Shown here: positions 14,054 to 23,244 of the stretch, one piece after another | How positions within the stretch are numbered: the stretch's first letter is position 1 | Layout: each line of letters opens with the position of its first letter | Source of the DNA: Botryobacter ruber | GTDB taxonomy: Bacteria; Bacteroidota; Bacteroidia; Cytophagales; Hymenobacteraceae | DNA length: 64,000 nt | Assembly (NCBI RefSeq): GCF_003347595.2 | Contig: NZ_QCZK02000061.1 | Coordinates: forward strand, 124,001 to 188,000 | Reading direction: 5' to 3' | Translations under genes and position numbers: made by a program | The notes under the pieces: generated by a model | Database searches by the model: none | Told to the model about the DNA's origin: nothing | Seen by the model: only the letters and a program-made list of their open reading frames with translations

Positions 14054-17050
14054 TTACCGCTTCATTGCCTCCGATTGGTTTTCTGCTTTCTCGTAGACTT
14101 CTATTTCGGTAATGCCCAGCGTTCCTTTGGCTGTTGTGCTTTCTCCTGCCGGTTCTTTCACGCCGGTTATCTCCACAAAGCCAAAAGCATCGCCGTCGAT
14201 GTTGGCACCTGTCAGTCTGATAGATAGTTTCCTGCCGGTTTTCGGCGCAAACTTAGCCGTAAAGTAGCCCAGGCTGCGCTCGGTGTTGCCGCGGAATACT
14301 TCTTTGCCGTCGAGCTCTATCACAATCGGATAGCTGCGGTTGCGCCAGTTGTTCATTTTCATGGTCACTTCGCTCACTGTGGCCGGGCGCTCCAGTTCGT
14401 ACACAATCCAGCCTGTTGACAGCATACCGTCGTTGGACCAGTTTGATAATTCGTTTTCGTCGAATGATTTTGCTGCATCATCCTGATTGGCGCCGGCGGT
14501 TGCTTTTACAATGGCTACCGGGGTACGCGTTACTTCATACGACTGCCCCGGCGGCGTTGGTCCCCGCTCCAGGTACGACGGCAGGTTTTCGCCGGGAAGG
14601 AGCGTTGCCAGTCCGTTTTCTACTTTCACAGGTTTGGTTTTTATTTCTGCTGTAGCTGCCTCCAAACCCGCTGCTGTTGCTTTGATGTTGATTTTACCGG
14701 CTTTGGTCGTGGAGCGCACCAGCACACGGTTCACACCGCCTTCTACCGGCAAACTTTTGGCCAGGATGTAGTTGTCTGGTCCCTGGGCGATGCCGCCACG
14801 CCACTCAGCCGGTCCGTCTAGCGTGAAGTTCACCATGTTCAGGGCTGTCGGGCAGCGGTTGCCTTTGGCATCTACTACCTCCACCTCTACCAGCGCCAGG
14901 TCGTGGCCGTCTGCTTTCATGCCTTGCGGGTGCTGCATCACGGTCAGGCGCAGTGCCTCCGGTTTGCCGGCGGTTACTTTTTCGGCTTCGCTTACTTTCT
15001 CGCCTGCTGCATTATAGCTTACCGCTTTGAGCGTGCCGGGCTTAAAGCTGATGTTCTTGAAGGTGAAAAGGAAGCGGTGGCTCTGCTCGCCTTTGCCTTT
15101 GGATTCGCCGTTAATGAAAAGCTCCACGGCCTGGCCGTTCGATACCACAAAAATATCTTTCGTAACAGTGGGCTCATAATTCCAGTGCCCGATGATGTGC
15201 GTGCGTGGCTTTTCCGGTTCTACCCAGCCGTCCCACATTACCTGGTGTGCAAAGAAACCATCTTTGGGAATGCGCATCGGGTCGACTTCGCCGCTGCGGC
15301 GGTAGTTCTCTTCGCCGCGGTAGTGGGTGTTGGTATCGGAGAAGACGATGTTTACGCCGCCGGAGCTCACGCGCTTGCCTGTTCCCGGACGCTCTTTCCA
15401 GTAGTCGAACCAGCGGATAACGTTTTCTTTGGCGTGCGAATCCTGGTTGCGGTTATAGGCGCGGGCATCCTGACCTTTGTAGAGCGGGCCGTCGCCATCC
15501 TTGTGGTACGGAGGCGTGAACTCATCCCAGTACTTGCGCAGGCCTTCGTCGCGGGAGTACTCGGTGGCCCACATCGGGATGTTGCTGCTTTTGTTGATGT
15601 AAAGCATCTCGCCGCCGTACTCGGCCACTTTGCTGTCGAGCATCTCGCGGGAGCCGGCCGCGCGGCCGCCATAGGGGTCGTACTTGTCGCGGATGGCTTT
15701 CATTTCAGCCATATGTTCTTCGCTGATAGACTCGTTGCCCGATTCGTAGAACACAATGCTGGGATTGTTCTTGTTGTAGATGATGGCATCGCGCATGAGC
15801 TGGGTGCGTTGGGTCCAGCGGGTGTCGTTTACGTCTTTTTCCGCATCGCCGGCAGGCATGGCCTGCAGCAGGCCCACCCGGTCACAGCTCTCCACGTCCT
15901 GCTTCCAGGGCGTGATGTGCATCCAGCGCACCAGGTTGCCGTTGCTCTTCACCATCAGGCCGTTGCTGTAGTCGCTCAGCCAGGCCGGCACCGACATGCC
16001 CACGCCCGGCCACTCGTTGCTTGTGCGCTGGGCGTAGCCGTGTATCATGAGTACGCGGTCGTTGAGGTAAACCATGCCGTTTTTAAACTCAGTTTTGCGG
16101 AAGCCGGTAGTTGTTTTCACTTCGTCTACGGGCTTGCCGTCTACTTTCAGGGTAGTATACACGTTGTAGAGGTAGCCGTAGCCCCAGCTCCAGAAGTTGA
16201 GGTCATTGACACGGGCGCTGGCTTTTACCGTTTTGGTTTCGCCGGGGGCAATGGTCGTTTTCTCTCCTGCAAAGGTCTTTACCTTTTTGCCCTTCATGTC
16301 TTCCACTACCACTTCGTATTGCAGTGTTTTGGCGGTGTTGTGCTCGTTCTTTACTTCTGAGGCAGCGGTAATGGTGGCTGCTTTACCGGGAATATCAAAC
16401 TCCTGCGCATACACATATACGCCGGTGGTGCCCAGGTTGGAGTAGAGCGGCAGGGTCTGGTAGAGCTTATCGGTGAGGTGCAGGTACACGTTCTTGGGAA
16501 TGCCACCGTAGTTGGCGTTGAAGTTCTGGTCGCTCCACTGGTACTTGGTGTTGGTGGCTTTTTCGCGGTAGCCCCAGTCGCTGTCGGTGCGCACGGCTAC
16601 CACGTTAACGGCAGGAGCAGGTTTTACAAGAGCTGTAACATCAAAGCCCACGGCCATAGCGCCGTTTTCGTGCCGACCAATGTGCTGGCCGTTCACGTAA
16701 AACTCGCCTCCCTGGCGCACGCCTTCAAACTCGAGGAACACTTTTTTGCCTTCCGACCCTTTGGGCAGCTTGAATTCTTTGCGGTACCAGGCCACACCGG
16801 TGGTCAGGTGGTGGATATCTTTCTTGAAGGCTTCGTCTTCGTTCCAGGCCCAGGGCAAGGTGACTTTCTTCCAGGTGGCGTCGTTGAAGTTTGGCGCTTC
16901 GGCACCCGACGGGTCGCCTACTACTACTTTCCAGTCGGGGTTAAAATTATACGTAGCCCGACCTGCCGGCTTTGGACCCGCAACTGCCGATAAAGTACAA
17001 ATTAATAATAAACCAACCAGCAGCTGTAACCTACCAAGGATATCCGTCAT
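14054..17050 (-). CDS. Glycoside hydrolase family 2, large multidomain, secreted
   Basis: A GH2-family enzyme of 998 residues from the preferred ATG at 17050, which gives a signal peptide (LQLLVGLLLICTLSAVAG); ATGs up to 17092 would only add residues in front. Order: sugar-binding domain (GVAWYRKEFKLPKGSEGKKV), Ig-like domain, TIM barrel with acid/base Glu in SIVFYESGNESISEEH and a candidate nucleophile Glu in MWATEYSRDEG. C-terminal Ig-like and DUF4982-type domains follow, then a carbohydrate-binding-like beta-sandwich near the end (SNWSNDGMLSTGWIVYELE). It belongs with GH105 and the esterase on the same strand. It probably releases side-chain sugars from rhamnogalacturonan. The family is confident, the sugar is not. 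Confidence 0.88.
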   Translation of the reverse strand: MTDILGRLQLLVGLLLICTLSAVAGPKPAGRATYNFNPDWKVVVGDPSGAEAPNFNDATWKKVTLPWAWNEDEAFKKDIHHLTTGVAWYRKEFKLPKGSEGKKVFLEFEGVRQGGEFYVNGQHIGRHENGAMAVGFDVTALVKPAPAVNVVAVRTDSDWGYREKATNTKYQWSDQNFNANYGGIPKNVYLHLTDKLYQTLPLYSNLGTTGVYVYAQEFDIPGKAATITAASEVKNEHNTAKTLQYEVVVEDMKGKKVKTFAGEKTTIAPGETKTVKASARVNDLNFWSWGYGYLYNVYTTLKVDGKPVDEVKTTTGFRKTEFKNGMVYLNDRVLMIHGYAQRTSNEWPGVGMSVPAWLSDYSNGLMVKSNGNLVRWMHITPWKQDVESCDRVGLLQAMPAGDAEKDVNDTRWTQRTQLMRDAIIYNKNNPSIVFYESGNESISEEHMAEMKAIRDKYDPYGGRAAGSREMLDSKVAEYGGEMLYINKSSNIPMWATEYSRDEGLRKYWDEFTPPYHKDGDGPLYKGQDARAYNRNQDSHAKENVIRWFDYWKERPGTGKRVSSGGVNIVFSDTNTHYRGEENYRRSGEVDPMRIPKDGFFAHQVMWDGWVEPEKPRTHIIGHWNYEPTVTKDIFVVSNGQAVELFINGESKGKGEQSHRFLFTFKNISFKPGTLKAVSYNAAGEKVSEAEKVTAGKPEALRLTVMQHPQGMKADGHDLALVEVEVVDAKGNRCPTALNMVNFTLDGPAEWRGGIAQGPDNYILAKSLPVEGGVNRVLVRSTTKAGKINIKATAAGLEAATAEIKTKPVKVENGLATLLPGENLPSYLERGPTPPGQSYEVTRTPVAIVKATAGANQDDAAKSFDENELSNWSNDGMLSTGWIVYELERPATVSEVTMKMNNWRNRSYPIVIELDGKEVFRGNTERSLGYFTAKFAPKTGRKLSIRLTGANIDGDAFGFVEITGVKEPAGESTTAKGTLGITEIEVYEKAENQSEAMKR

Positions 17051-17261
17051 GTGCACCATTACTATTTTTGAATTGAATGAAATAACTACCACCGCATCAG
17101 CTGAACGAATAGTTGTTCCTGCAATAAACCAAACAACCGAGTAAGATTCCTTCTCTCCTGTTATGGCAATTGCACTACAGTTTCGCAGCTTTTCTTCTTC
17201 CCTAAAATTACTGCCTCTGGCGCTATTTTCTATCCTGCTATGTCCTGTAGAAACTGTGCAG

Positions 17262-17294
17262 GCTGCAGCAGAGGGAATGGTGGGTGGAGCAGTG
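17262..17294 (-). repeat. CTGCC-type dispersed repeat, degenerate copy
   Basis: The minus strand reads CTGCTCCACCCACCATTCCC then TCTGCTGC. It ends only 4 bases before the inverted-repeat element at 17299. Confidence 0.6.
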
Positions 17295-17298
17295 AGGT

Positions 17299-17458
17299 TG
17301 TCAGAATCAGGATTTACAGAATTTCAGGATTACCAGGATTTAATATGTACTAAATCCCAAATTCATCTTCGCGGCGATACAGCCTAGCACGCACCTTGTG
17401 CTATTACAAAAAAATACGCCACTAAAATTCTCGTAATTGTAAAATCCTGATACTGACA
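17299..17458. repeat. MITE-like element (family OED-1, copy 2)
   Basis: The left end TGTCAGAATCAGGATTTACA and the right end (17424-17458, closing AAATCCTGATACTGACA) are imperfect inverted repeats and match the ends of the 4972-5129 element. Length is 160 bp against 158 bp. The interior differs, with no open frame. It abuts the stop of the next minus-strand gene. Confidence 0.65.
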
Positions 17459-17464
17459 TTATTT

Positions 17465-18934
17465 CTAATACTTGCCTTCGGTTTCGCCTTTCCATATGTC
17501 GGTGCGGAAGGGGGATGCGGGCAGGCCGGCTTTGTTGTATAAATTGACACGGGGTACATGGCTCCAGCCATAGCGCACTGCTACCGGCTTTTTGACCTGG
17601 TCGCTCCAGACAATCACCTCGTTTCCTTCGATCCTGGCCTGGGCCGGTACGAACTGCTGGTCTGGGCCGGCAATGGTGAAGCCTTTCAGATCGCCTCCTT
17701 TTGCCTCCAGGCCGCTTTCGGCAAAATCGAAGCTGATTCTGATTTTATCTTTCTGCACCTTCATGGACTTGTACAGCGGGCCGGAAGGCACCAGTTCCTT
17801 CTTTCCATAGTGCCTGGCCAGCGCCCACCGGGCCAGCCGCTCCCCTACCACCTGCTTGTTACGCGGGTGAATATCGAGCGAGTCGCCTGCGTCAGTCGTT
17901 ACCACCATGCCGGTATTGGGCACCGTACGGTAGGTCATCAGCTGTGCTTCTCTGATCTCCGGATGCTGGCTGCGGTGCGGGGCTATCTGCACGAAGTAAA
18001 AAGGCAATTGCTTCACCTTCCAGTCTTTGCGCCAGCTCTCTATCATAGCCGGGAACAGCCTGCGGTACTGGTAAGCCCGGTCGGCATTCGACTCGCCCTG
18101 GTACCAGAGCACCCCTTTGATAGTATAGGGCACAAGCGGCGCAATCATGGCATTGTACAGCCGCGAGGGCGCCTGATTGTTCCTGGGACTGGAAGCACTT
18201 TCGGGGTTAGCGGCCAGCTTTTCCTGGAAACGGTTCAGGATGGGCTGGTAGATGGGGTCTGCGGCCAGTACTTCTTTTTTAGTCCAGGCCTCGGCAGGCG
18301 TGCCGCCCCACGACGAATGAATGATACCAACCGGCACCTTCTTCTCTTTCTGGATTTCCCGCGCAAAGAAATAGGCTACGGCCGAAAAGCCGCCTACGGT
18401 TTCGGGAGAGGCGGAAACCCATTCGCCGTTTACATCTTTCTGTGGTTCGGCGGCCGATTTCTGCTCTACGGTAAACATCCGGATGGTCGGGTAATTGGCC
18501 TGCGCTACTTCCTGCTCATAATTCTCGACGCCGGTGTGCCAGCTTTGTCCTTTTGCCACGTTAAAGTTCATGTTCGACTGGCCGGAGGCCAGCCACACCT
18601 CCCCCAGCAGCACATCTTCCAGTTCGATGGTGTTGTTGCCTTTCACCTGTATTTTGTAAGGACCGCCAGCCGTGGCGGTCCGCACGGTTGCCAGCCACTT
18701 GCCTTCTGCATCTGCCACCACTTTTACAGGCCTCTTGTCCCAGTCCACGGTTATTTTTATTTTTTCGCCGGGGTCTGCCCACCCCCATAATTTGGCATCG
18801 GCTTTTTGCTGCAGCACCATGTTGTTGGCGAACAGCGAAGGCATGGATACATCGGCCCAGCTGAGGTGGCACAGGAGGAGTAACAGCAGGCTGAGTGCTG
18901 CCTGCATCATTTTAGGTAATAATCCGGATTTCAT
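17465..18934 (-). CDS. Sialate O-acetylesterase-like SGNH hydrolase, secreted
   Basis: A 489-residue secreted esterase of the sialate O-acetylesterase type. The signal peptide is MMQAALSLLLLLLCHLSWA. Block I is WLASGQSNMNF with the nucleophile Ser; a second conserved block is VLWYQGESNADRAYQYR; the catalytic Asp/His region is DIHPRNKQVVGERLA. In pectin clusters these enzymes usually remove O-acetyl groups from polysaccharide, not from sialic acid, and the GH105/GH2/PL11 context favours acetylated rhamnogalacturonan here (inference). Length is normal for the family. The gene is followed by the inverted-repeat element rather than a clear terminator. Confidence 0.88.
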   Translation of the reverse strand: MKSGLLPKMMQAALSLLLLLLCHLSWADVSMPSLFANNMVLQQKADAKLWGWADPGEKIKITVDWDKRPVKVVADAEGKWLATVRTATAGGPYKIQVKGNNTIELEDVLLGEVWLASGQSNMNFNVAKGQSWHTGVENYEQEVAQANYPTIRMFTVEQKSAAEPQKDVNGEWVSASPETVGGFSAVAYFFAREIQKEKKVPVGIIHSSWGGTPAEAWTKKEVLAADPIYQPILNRFQEKLAANPESASSPRNNQAPSRLYNAMIAPLVPYTIKGVLWYQGESNADRAYQYRRLFPAMIESWRKDWKVKQLPFYFVQIAPHRSQHPEIREAQLMTYRTVPNTGMVVTTDAGDSLDIHPRNKQVVGERLARWALARHYGKKELVPSGPLYKSMKVQKDKIRISFDFAESGLEAKGGDLKGFTIAGPDQQFVPAQARIEGNEVIVWSDQVKKPVAVRYGWSHVPRVNLYNKAGLPASPFRTDIWKGETEGKY

Positions 18935-19072
18935 TCGTGTTCTTTACTAAACGATTAAAAAATGCCTGAATCAGGGAATATACAATAAAGTGGCCTCAAT
19001 GCCAGCTTTTCCAGTTTACAAACTTGCACAGCTCGTAAAGCAAACCAAAAAACACAGCATATTCTATAGCTA

Positions 19073-19633
19073 TTATGAATTTTGAATATACTTTAAACAA
19101 TTGTAAACTACTCTTTTTAAAGTTATCTGATATACTTCCTCCATTTTATTTGGGGTAGCATCCATGGATTGTATAAAAAACTCACCACTGGAATCACATC
19201 CTGTTATGGGCTCTCCTGATTCAATATCGACAAACCTTATTTGTACCTGTGCAAAGCCTTTTTCCATTTCGCTGCTCCATGTGGCGGAGAATTCTTTATA
19301 GCTTTCCAGGATAGTAACGACTGCCCTGACAGGAGTCCCTGAAGCTAAAGCATTATCCTGTATTACTTTTTCGATAACCGCTTTGTGAGGCGGAGTCAAA
19401 AAAGGCCTGTGCCTGATCAGCTGGTCTGGCCTGGACACGATGGGCAGTTTCATCTCTTCTGTAGAACTTTCTACTCTCTCATCAAGTATTTCGATGCTTT
19501 GAACATGATAAGCAAGATTTAAGGGGGGCAAAACTTCTTCTTTTGCCCGGGACAAGTATGTTTTGGAAGCGCAACCTGTCAGAAAGGCTATAACTAGTAG
19601 AACCAGTGAAAAATTAAAGATTTTAGGATTCAT
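19073..19633 (-). CDS. Lipoprotein of unknown function
   Basis: A 186-residue predicted lipoprotein (lipobox AFLTGCAS). It has no domain I recognise. The mature part is mixed alpha/beta in composition, with TPVRAVVTILESYKEFSATW and QVQIRFVDIESGEPITG, which looks like a beta-rich fold similar in style to outer-membrane-associated lipoproteins. It lies at the start of an AT-richer accessory stretch. Confidence 0.7.
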   Translation of the reverse strand: MNPKIFNFSLVLLVIAFLTGCASKTYLSRAKEEVLPPLNLAYHVQSIEILDERVESSTEEMKLPIVSRPDQLIRHRPFLTPPHKAVIEKVIQDNALASGTPVRAVVTILESYKEFSATWSSEMEKGFAQVQIRFVDIESGEPITGCDSSGEFFIQSMDATPNKMEEVYQITLKRVVYNCLKYIQNS

Positions 19634-19862
19634 TAAAGGATTTTTAGTTGAAGAAATACAATTGGCTGGAAATTAAATGAATTTTCCTGAAACGAATAGC
19701 TGCAGATCAAAAGATTCTGTGTTTTTTATTTTCATATCCCTTCCGAGCGGAGAAACCAACTACCTGCTAAATAAAAGGCTAATATGAAACTTCGCCGTCC
19801 TGCATTCCTGTTAAAGGAAAAGCTTCTGCTCATTAATAAAATAGGTTAGCCCTGCAAATACT

Positions 19863-20324
19863 TCAACTCTCCTCCTCCTCCTCCTCCTGCCGCTCCTGCT
19901 CCAGCATCCATTCGATTTGCTCCTGTACCCTTTCCCTGAATTTGCTGTGTCTGAAGGCAAACCAATCGTCGCGGTAATCGCCGGCGTTATCTACAACGTG
20001 CCTGAATTCCCGGAACGGCTTTCTTTTCTCTAAAGCTGCCAGAAGCCTGTTTTTCAGGCCTTTGTTTTTCAGGCTATGGGCAAAGTCCTCCATTATCTGG
20101 TACGATGCCCCAGACCCGGGCTTTTCGAGTTCCAGGAAATTGTCGCCTTCGGCCTCCACCCGGTCATACTCTTTATCCAGATCGCCTTCGTCATCGTAAT
20201 AGCCAGGGTCTCTGTTGTCGGGCAGGGAGACCAATTCACCGGTTTTCGTGTTCCAGAAACACCTGAAGCCGCACTCCAGGTTTTCGGCAATCTCGTTTAG
20301 TTGTTTGGGGGTTGGTGTTATCAT
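19863..20324 (-). CDS. UPF0158 family protein
   Basis: A 153-residue cytoplasmic acidic protein that resembles UPF0158. Segments that fit are ENLECGFRCFWNTKTGE, a metal-like acidic run, SYQIMEDFAHSLKNKGLKNR and LEKRKPFREFRHVVDN. The C-terminus is a Glu-rich tail (EWMLEQERQEEEEEES). Function of the family is unknown. Confidence 0.75.
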   Translation of the reverse strand: MITPTPKQLNEIAENLECGFRCFWNTKTGELVSLPDNRDPGYYDDEGDLDKEYDRVEAEGDNFLELEKPGSGASYQIMEDFAHSLKNKGLKNRLLAALEKRKPFREFRHVVDNAGDYRDDWFAFRHSKFRERVQEQIEWMLEQERQEEEEEES

Positions 20325-20363
20325 GGTTTATGTGCTTTTGTGTGGCTTTTCTTTCTTTTACTC

Positions 20364-20834
20364 TTATTCAAGTTCTGCTTGCTCCATCTTTGCTTTCTGT
20401 ACCTGCTGAAATAAGATGCTCAATAAAAATAAAACAGGTATAGCGAACCAACCAGTAAAGACAAATTCTAATCCATTCTGCCCGTCCGGCCCATAGCAAA
20501 GCGTCTTCCCGTTTGTTAAGAAAGACGCAATACTTGCCTGAAGAAATGTATACTCAATTGTATTAAACAGCATTAACCATTTATTCAGCGTCTCATTACT
20601 TAATGAAGTTCTTTGGATAAATCGAAAGAATAGCCATGGTGCAAGTATACATCCAGCACTTGTAAATCTAAACAGGACATTCCATGCATCAGAGCATTCA
20701 AACCCAAACAGTACTATGAGTGAATTTAAACCTTGGATTCCGATTGCCGTGAATCCAGGTATAAACAATCCTGCGAGAGAGAACCAGCCTGTTGTTTCTA
20801 CAAAACCTACTTCGGTTTTTCTTGATTTACTCAT
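20364..20834 (-). CDS. Small multi-pass membrane protein, unknown
   Basis: A 156-residue protein with about four hydrophobic segments (WFSLAGLFIPGFTAIGI, SLIVLFGFE, AGCILAPWLFFRF, GWFAIPVLFLLSILFQ). No family is recognised. It lies just downstream (on its strand) of an attC-like palindrome, so it could be an integron-type cassette gene. Confidence 0.6.
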   Translation of the reverse strand: MSKSRKTEVGFVETTGWFSLAGLFIPGFTAIGIQGLNSLIVLFGFECSDAWNVLFRFTSAGCILAPWLFFRFIQRTSLSNETLNKWLMLFNTIEYTFLQASIASFLTNGKTLCYGPDGQNGLEFVFTGWFAIPVLFLLSILFQQVQKAKMEQAELE

Positions 20835-20900
20835 TATTGGCTGCTCACAACTATTTAGTCGGCACTTGTTAAGTCATACTTTTAATAACTTATAATTGCA

Positions 20901-20967
20901 TTCAACGGGGTGGTATATGCGACTTGCGAGGCTTTAGTCGAAGCATGAAGTATATATTTGGTTATAG
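20901..20967 (-). repeat. attC-like palindrome, site 1
   Basis: A 67 bp imperfect palindrome: on the minus strand CTATAACC, then TATATACTTCATGCTTCG, ACTAAAGCCTCGCAAGTCG, ATATACC and CCGTTGAAT. End boxes (TAAC, GTTGAAT) resemble integron R''/R' boxes. The TAA stop of the upstream gene (20964-20962) falls inside the first box, as in gene cassettes. The sequence is closely related to site 2 at 21559-21627. Confidence 0.5.
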
Positions 20968-21513
20968 TTCGTATATTTTATTATTACACTTATCCCAATA
21001 AAATATTTTGTCTCTTTCATAATCAAACCCTTTAAGAAGGCAAGTATCAGTAAAATCGATAGTATCTAATCTAAACTTTTTTACTAAAATGCCTCCCATA
21101 ACCTTTTTGCGGGCATCAAATACTTCTAAATTACCGAGTGGAATATAGCTTTTCTCAATGTCAGAATAATATTTGCTTTCTACGTTTAGCACACTCCTCT
21201 TGGGCTTACTGGCTATCATGTCATATGGGTTTGCTTGCCAGTTAGCGGAATAGAAAAACAGAATAGTGGGTAAATTGATCAGGGTTGCAAATAGAATAAA
21301 TCTTTTGTTGTTTGTTAATAACCAACAAATAGTGGACACTGAGATTAAAAATAAAATAAATGCTACTGAAAAAATTAAAGGGGTAGAAAATGAGTAATTT
21401 GAGAATAATGTAAAGCTGAATGGTAATAGGAAAATAACCGATAAAAGCAGGATTTGCCAGACTTTAAAGTTATACAGCCATTTTCTCAAAAGGAAAGGAA
21501 CCCATGGAGCCAA
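20962..21513 (-). CDS. Membrane protein of unknown function
   Basis: A 183-residue AT-rich gene. Four N-terminal hydrophobic segments (VWQILLLSVIFLLPFSFTLF, STPLIFSVAFILFLISVSTI and two others) precede a soluble C-terminal domain with DTIDFTDTCLLKGFDYERDK. No domain is recognised. It is bracketed by two related attC-like palindromes, and its stop codon lies within one of them. This cassette-like arrangement is the most informative thing about it. Confidence 0.6.
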   Translation of the reverse strand: MAPWVPFLLRKWLYNFKVWQILLLSVIFLLPFSFTLFSNYSFSTPLIFSVAFILFLISVSTICWLLTNNKRFILFATLINLPTILFFYSANWQANPYDMIASKPKRSVLNVESKYYSDIEKSYIPLGNLEVFDARKKVMGGILVKKFRLDTIDFTDTCLLKGFDYERDKIFYWDKCNNKIYEL

Positions 21514-21558
21514 TACATTTAATATAAATCTTTAAGTATCCATCTTTTATTAATGAAC

Positions 21559-21627
21559 AATAACGGTGCTAGTATATACGACTTGCAAGGCATTAGCCGA
21601 AGCATGTAGTATATACAGGGTTAGCAC
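21559..21627 (-). repeat. attC-like palindrome, site 2
   Basis: On the minus strand: TGCTAACC, TGTATATACTACATGCTTCG, GCTAATGCCTTGCAAGTCG, TATATACTAGCACC, GTTATTG. About 50 of 67 positions agree with site 1, and the GTATATAC blocks face each other around a GGC-ATTA-GCC centre. It lies 45 bases upstream of the 20962-21513 gene. Confidence 0.5.
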
Positions 21628-21799
21628 ATTTGATTATTAAACTTCTTCTCTCTTTAGAGTTTTAAAGAACACTTATGTTGAACTGACCATCGAACGGTGT
21701 TCGGTTTGGCTTTCTCAGGTAATGTATAACCTTAAAAGCTGTACTAAGGACGTTCAAGTTTATTTTTAGCTCGTAATTAATTTGTCGTGATAGCCTTTA

Positions 21800-22609
21800 C
21801 TACATGCTAGGTACAATAAAGGGTTCTTCTAATAAAACATCTGAGCGCTTTTTCAGCCCCTCCGGAAGCCGAAACTGATTTAATTTGATAGTGCCTTCAA
21901 AAACGTTGGAATAGACTGTATCGCCATTTTGAGCAAGCTTTATTCTTAGCAGTGTCTTGAAACCGCCTACAAAATTAGGGATGCCTAACTTTATGAAGTA
22001 ACCTGGGGGCAGAAGGAGCATTGGACCTATATATTTTCCCCTTACAAAATCACCGTGCTGAAAATGGGATTTGTTGGCAGAAAAATACTCGATTTGCCTC
22101 CAAATCCCTTGCTTATCCTTTGCCTCCACTACAGCCCATAATGTATTGTCATTATCATTAAAATATAATGCTACTGTATCATCTGTAATGTTCTTAATAT
22201 ATACAGGCTTCGCTTCAAATACATCTCTTCTTACATAAACGGTGTCTAACATTCTATCTGTTCCAAATGCTTCTGAACTAATTGTTGCAGCTGTATCAAC
22301 ATTTACTATAATATTCTTAGTCAGACTTACTAGAAAAGAGCCTTTAGAGTTTGGCTGTGATTCAATCAATCTTTGGTAATTTTTATAATTATACGAGATT
22401 AAATTATTACTTACTTCTACAATATTATGCGCTTGATTTGACATCTGAGTGGAATCATAAAAAGGCCCAAAGAAATAAGACACTGTATCCATATCATGAA
22501 CATTGATCCTATTTTCAAAACTTTTATCAGACCTCTTATTACACGAGCAGGCTAGCAGGCAACTGGTAATCAATAAAAAAATGTTTATCAACATATTGGA
22601 TAGTATCAT
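21800..22609 (-). CDS. Lipoprotein of unknown function
   Basis: A 269-residue predicted lipoprotein (lipobox SCLLACSC). The mature part has two beta-rich halves: VYIKNITDDTVALYFNDND with WAVVEAKDKQGIWRQIEYF, then LLPPGYFIKLGIPNFVGGF. This pattern resembles an Ig-like or NEAT-like sandwich, but I cannot name a family. It is strongly AT-rich compared with genes outside 19-23 kb, which suggests transfer. Confidence 0.65.
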   Translation of the reverse strand: MILSNMLINIFLLITSCLLACSCNKRSDKSFENRINVHDMDTVSYFFGPFYDSTQMSNQAHNIVEVSNNLISYNYKNYQRLIESQPNSKGSFLVSLTKNIIVNVDTAATISSEAFGTDRMLDTVYVRRDVFEAKPVYIKNITDDTVALYFNDNDNTLWAVVEAKDKQGIWRQIEYFSANKSHFQHGDFVRGKYIGPMLLLPPGYFIKLGIPNFVGGFKTLLRIKLAQNGDTVYSNVFEGTIKLNQFRLPEGLKKRSDVLLEEPFIVPSM

Positions 22610-23073
22610 ACCTGTTCTCCTACTTTAACCTTACTTCATGTTTTTATGATATTGATTATTTTCCTGGCCATCTTCTACTACTTATTCACCAGGCGTTGAA
22701 AAAATATAACTCTTATTTTCAGTATAAGCTGAGACAGCAAAGACGAGCAGAGATATAGCAACCCTTTTTCATTTTATGATTTTCATTTGTGCTAACTAAA
22801 GTGTAAAAGTAATTACTACGTTTATACTCCCAATATGGGAGGCTAAACGTAATACGACCAAACCTACGGTTTACAAACCTACGCTTATCAGCACTATGTG
22901 CGCAGGAAGTTCAGCCGCTTGTTGCAATCTTTTTAACTGGAAACGTATTGCTACGGCAGCCTCGTCTTTTCCTTAATCAAGATAGCAATTAGCTAAAAAT
23001 TTTACAAGAAGCCTTGTTCTATTCTGCCGGATATACAGCAGGGATAATACTACGCTGAACGTCCTCCAATTAA

Positions 23074-23106
23074 GAGCAGCAGAGGCTGTGGTGGCAGGCG
23101 CAGCAG
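23074..23106 (-). repeat. CTGCC-type dispersed repeat, inverted partner of 23171
   Basis: Exact core on the minus strand (plus strand GGCTGTGGTGGCAG at 23084-23097), with CTGCTG-type arms on both sides. The partner copy is 64 bases to the right in opposite orientation. Confidence 0.8.
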
Positions 23107-23170
23107 AACAAAACAACTAAAACAAGCACTATACAGGAAGCGAAAAAAGGCAAGCCAGTTACAAAATACC

Positions 23171-23202
23171 TCTGCACCTGCCACCACACCCTCTGCTGCT
23201 CC
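23171..23202 (+). repeat. CTGCC-type dispersed repeat, partner of 23074
   Basis: Forward copy, core CTGCCACCACACCC (one change), followed by TCTGCTGCTCC. It sits just beyond the rny terminator. Confidence 0.75.
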
Positions 23203-23208
23203 CAAAAT

Positions 23209-23244
23209 AAAAGCGCCTGCCGCAAAACTGCAGCAGGCGCTTTT
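23209..23244 (-). terminator. Rho-independent terminator of rny
   Basis: AAAGCGCCTGC pairs with GCAGGCGCTTT around CGCAAAACTGCA. On the minus strand it is followed by TTTTATTTTG, and it lies 20 bases after the rny stop. Confidence 0.85.

Larger units (their letters stand above)
17051..17464. other. Intergenic region with two repeats
   Basis: This holds an inverted CTGCC-type repeat (17262-17294) directly followed by an inverted-repeat element (17299-17458). The open frame at 17163-17387 reads through both repeats and is not credible as a gene. Confidence 0.5.

Noticed and set aside
14903..16360. 485-codon plus-strand open frame opposite the large GH2 gene
   Set aside because: Caused by the codon bias of the sense gene; Val/Ala/His-rich antisense composition, no motif.
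17163..17387. 75-codon open frame with a hydrophobic start
   Set aside because: It reads through a CTGCC-type repeat and the MITE-like element; the C-terminal half is repeat-derived.
17558..18790. 410-codon plus-strand open frame opposite the acetylesterase gene
   Set aside because: Antisense of a confident SGNH gene, no recognisable features.
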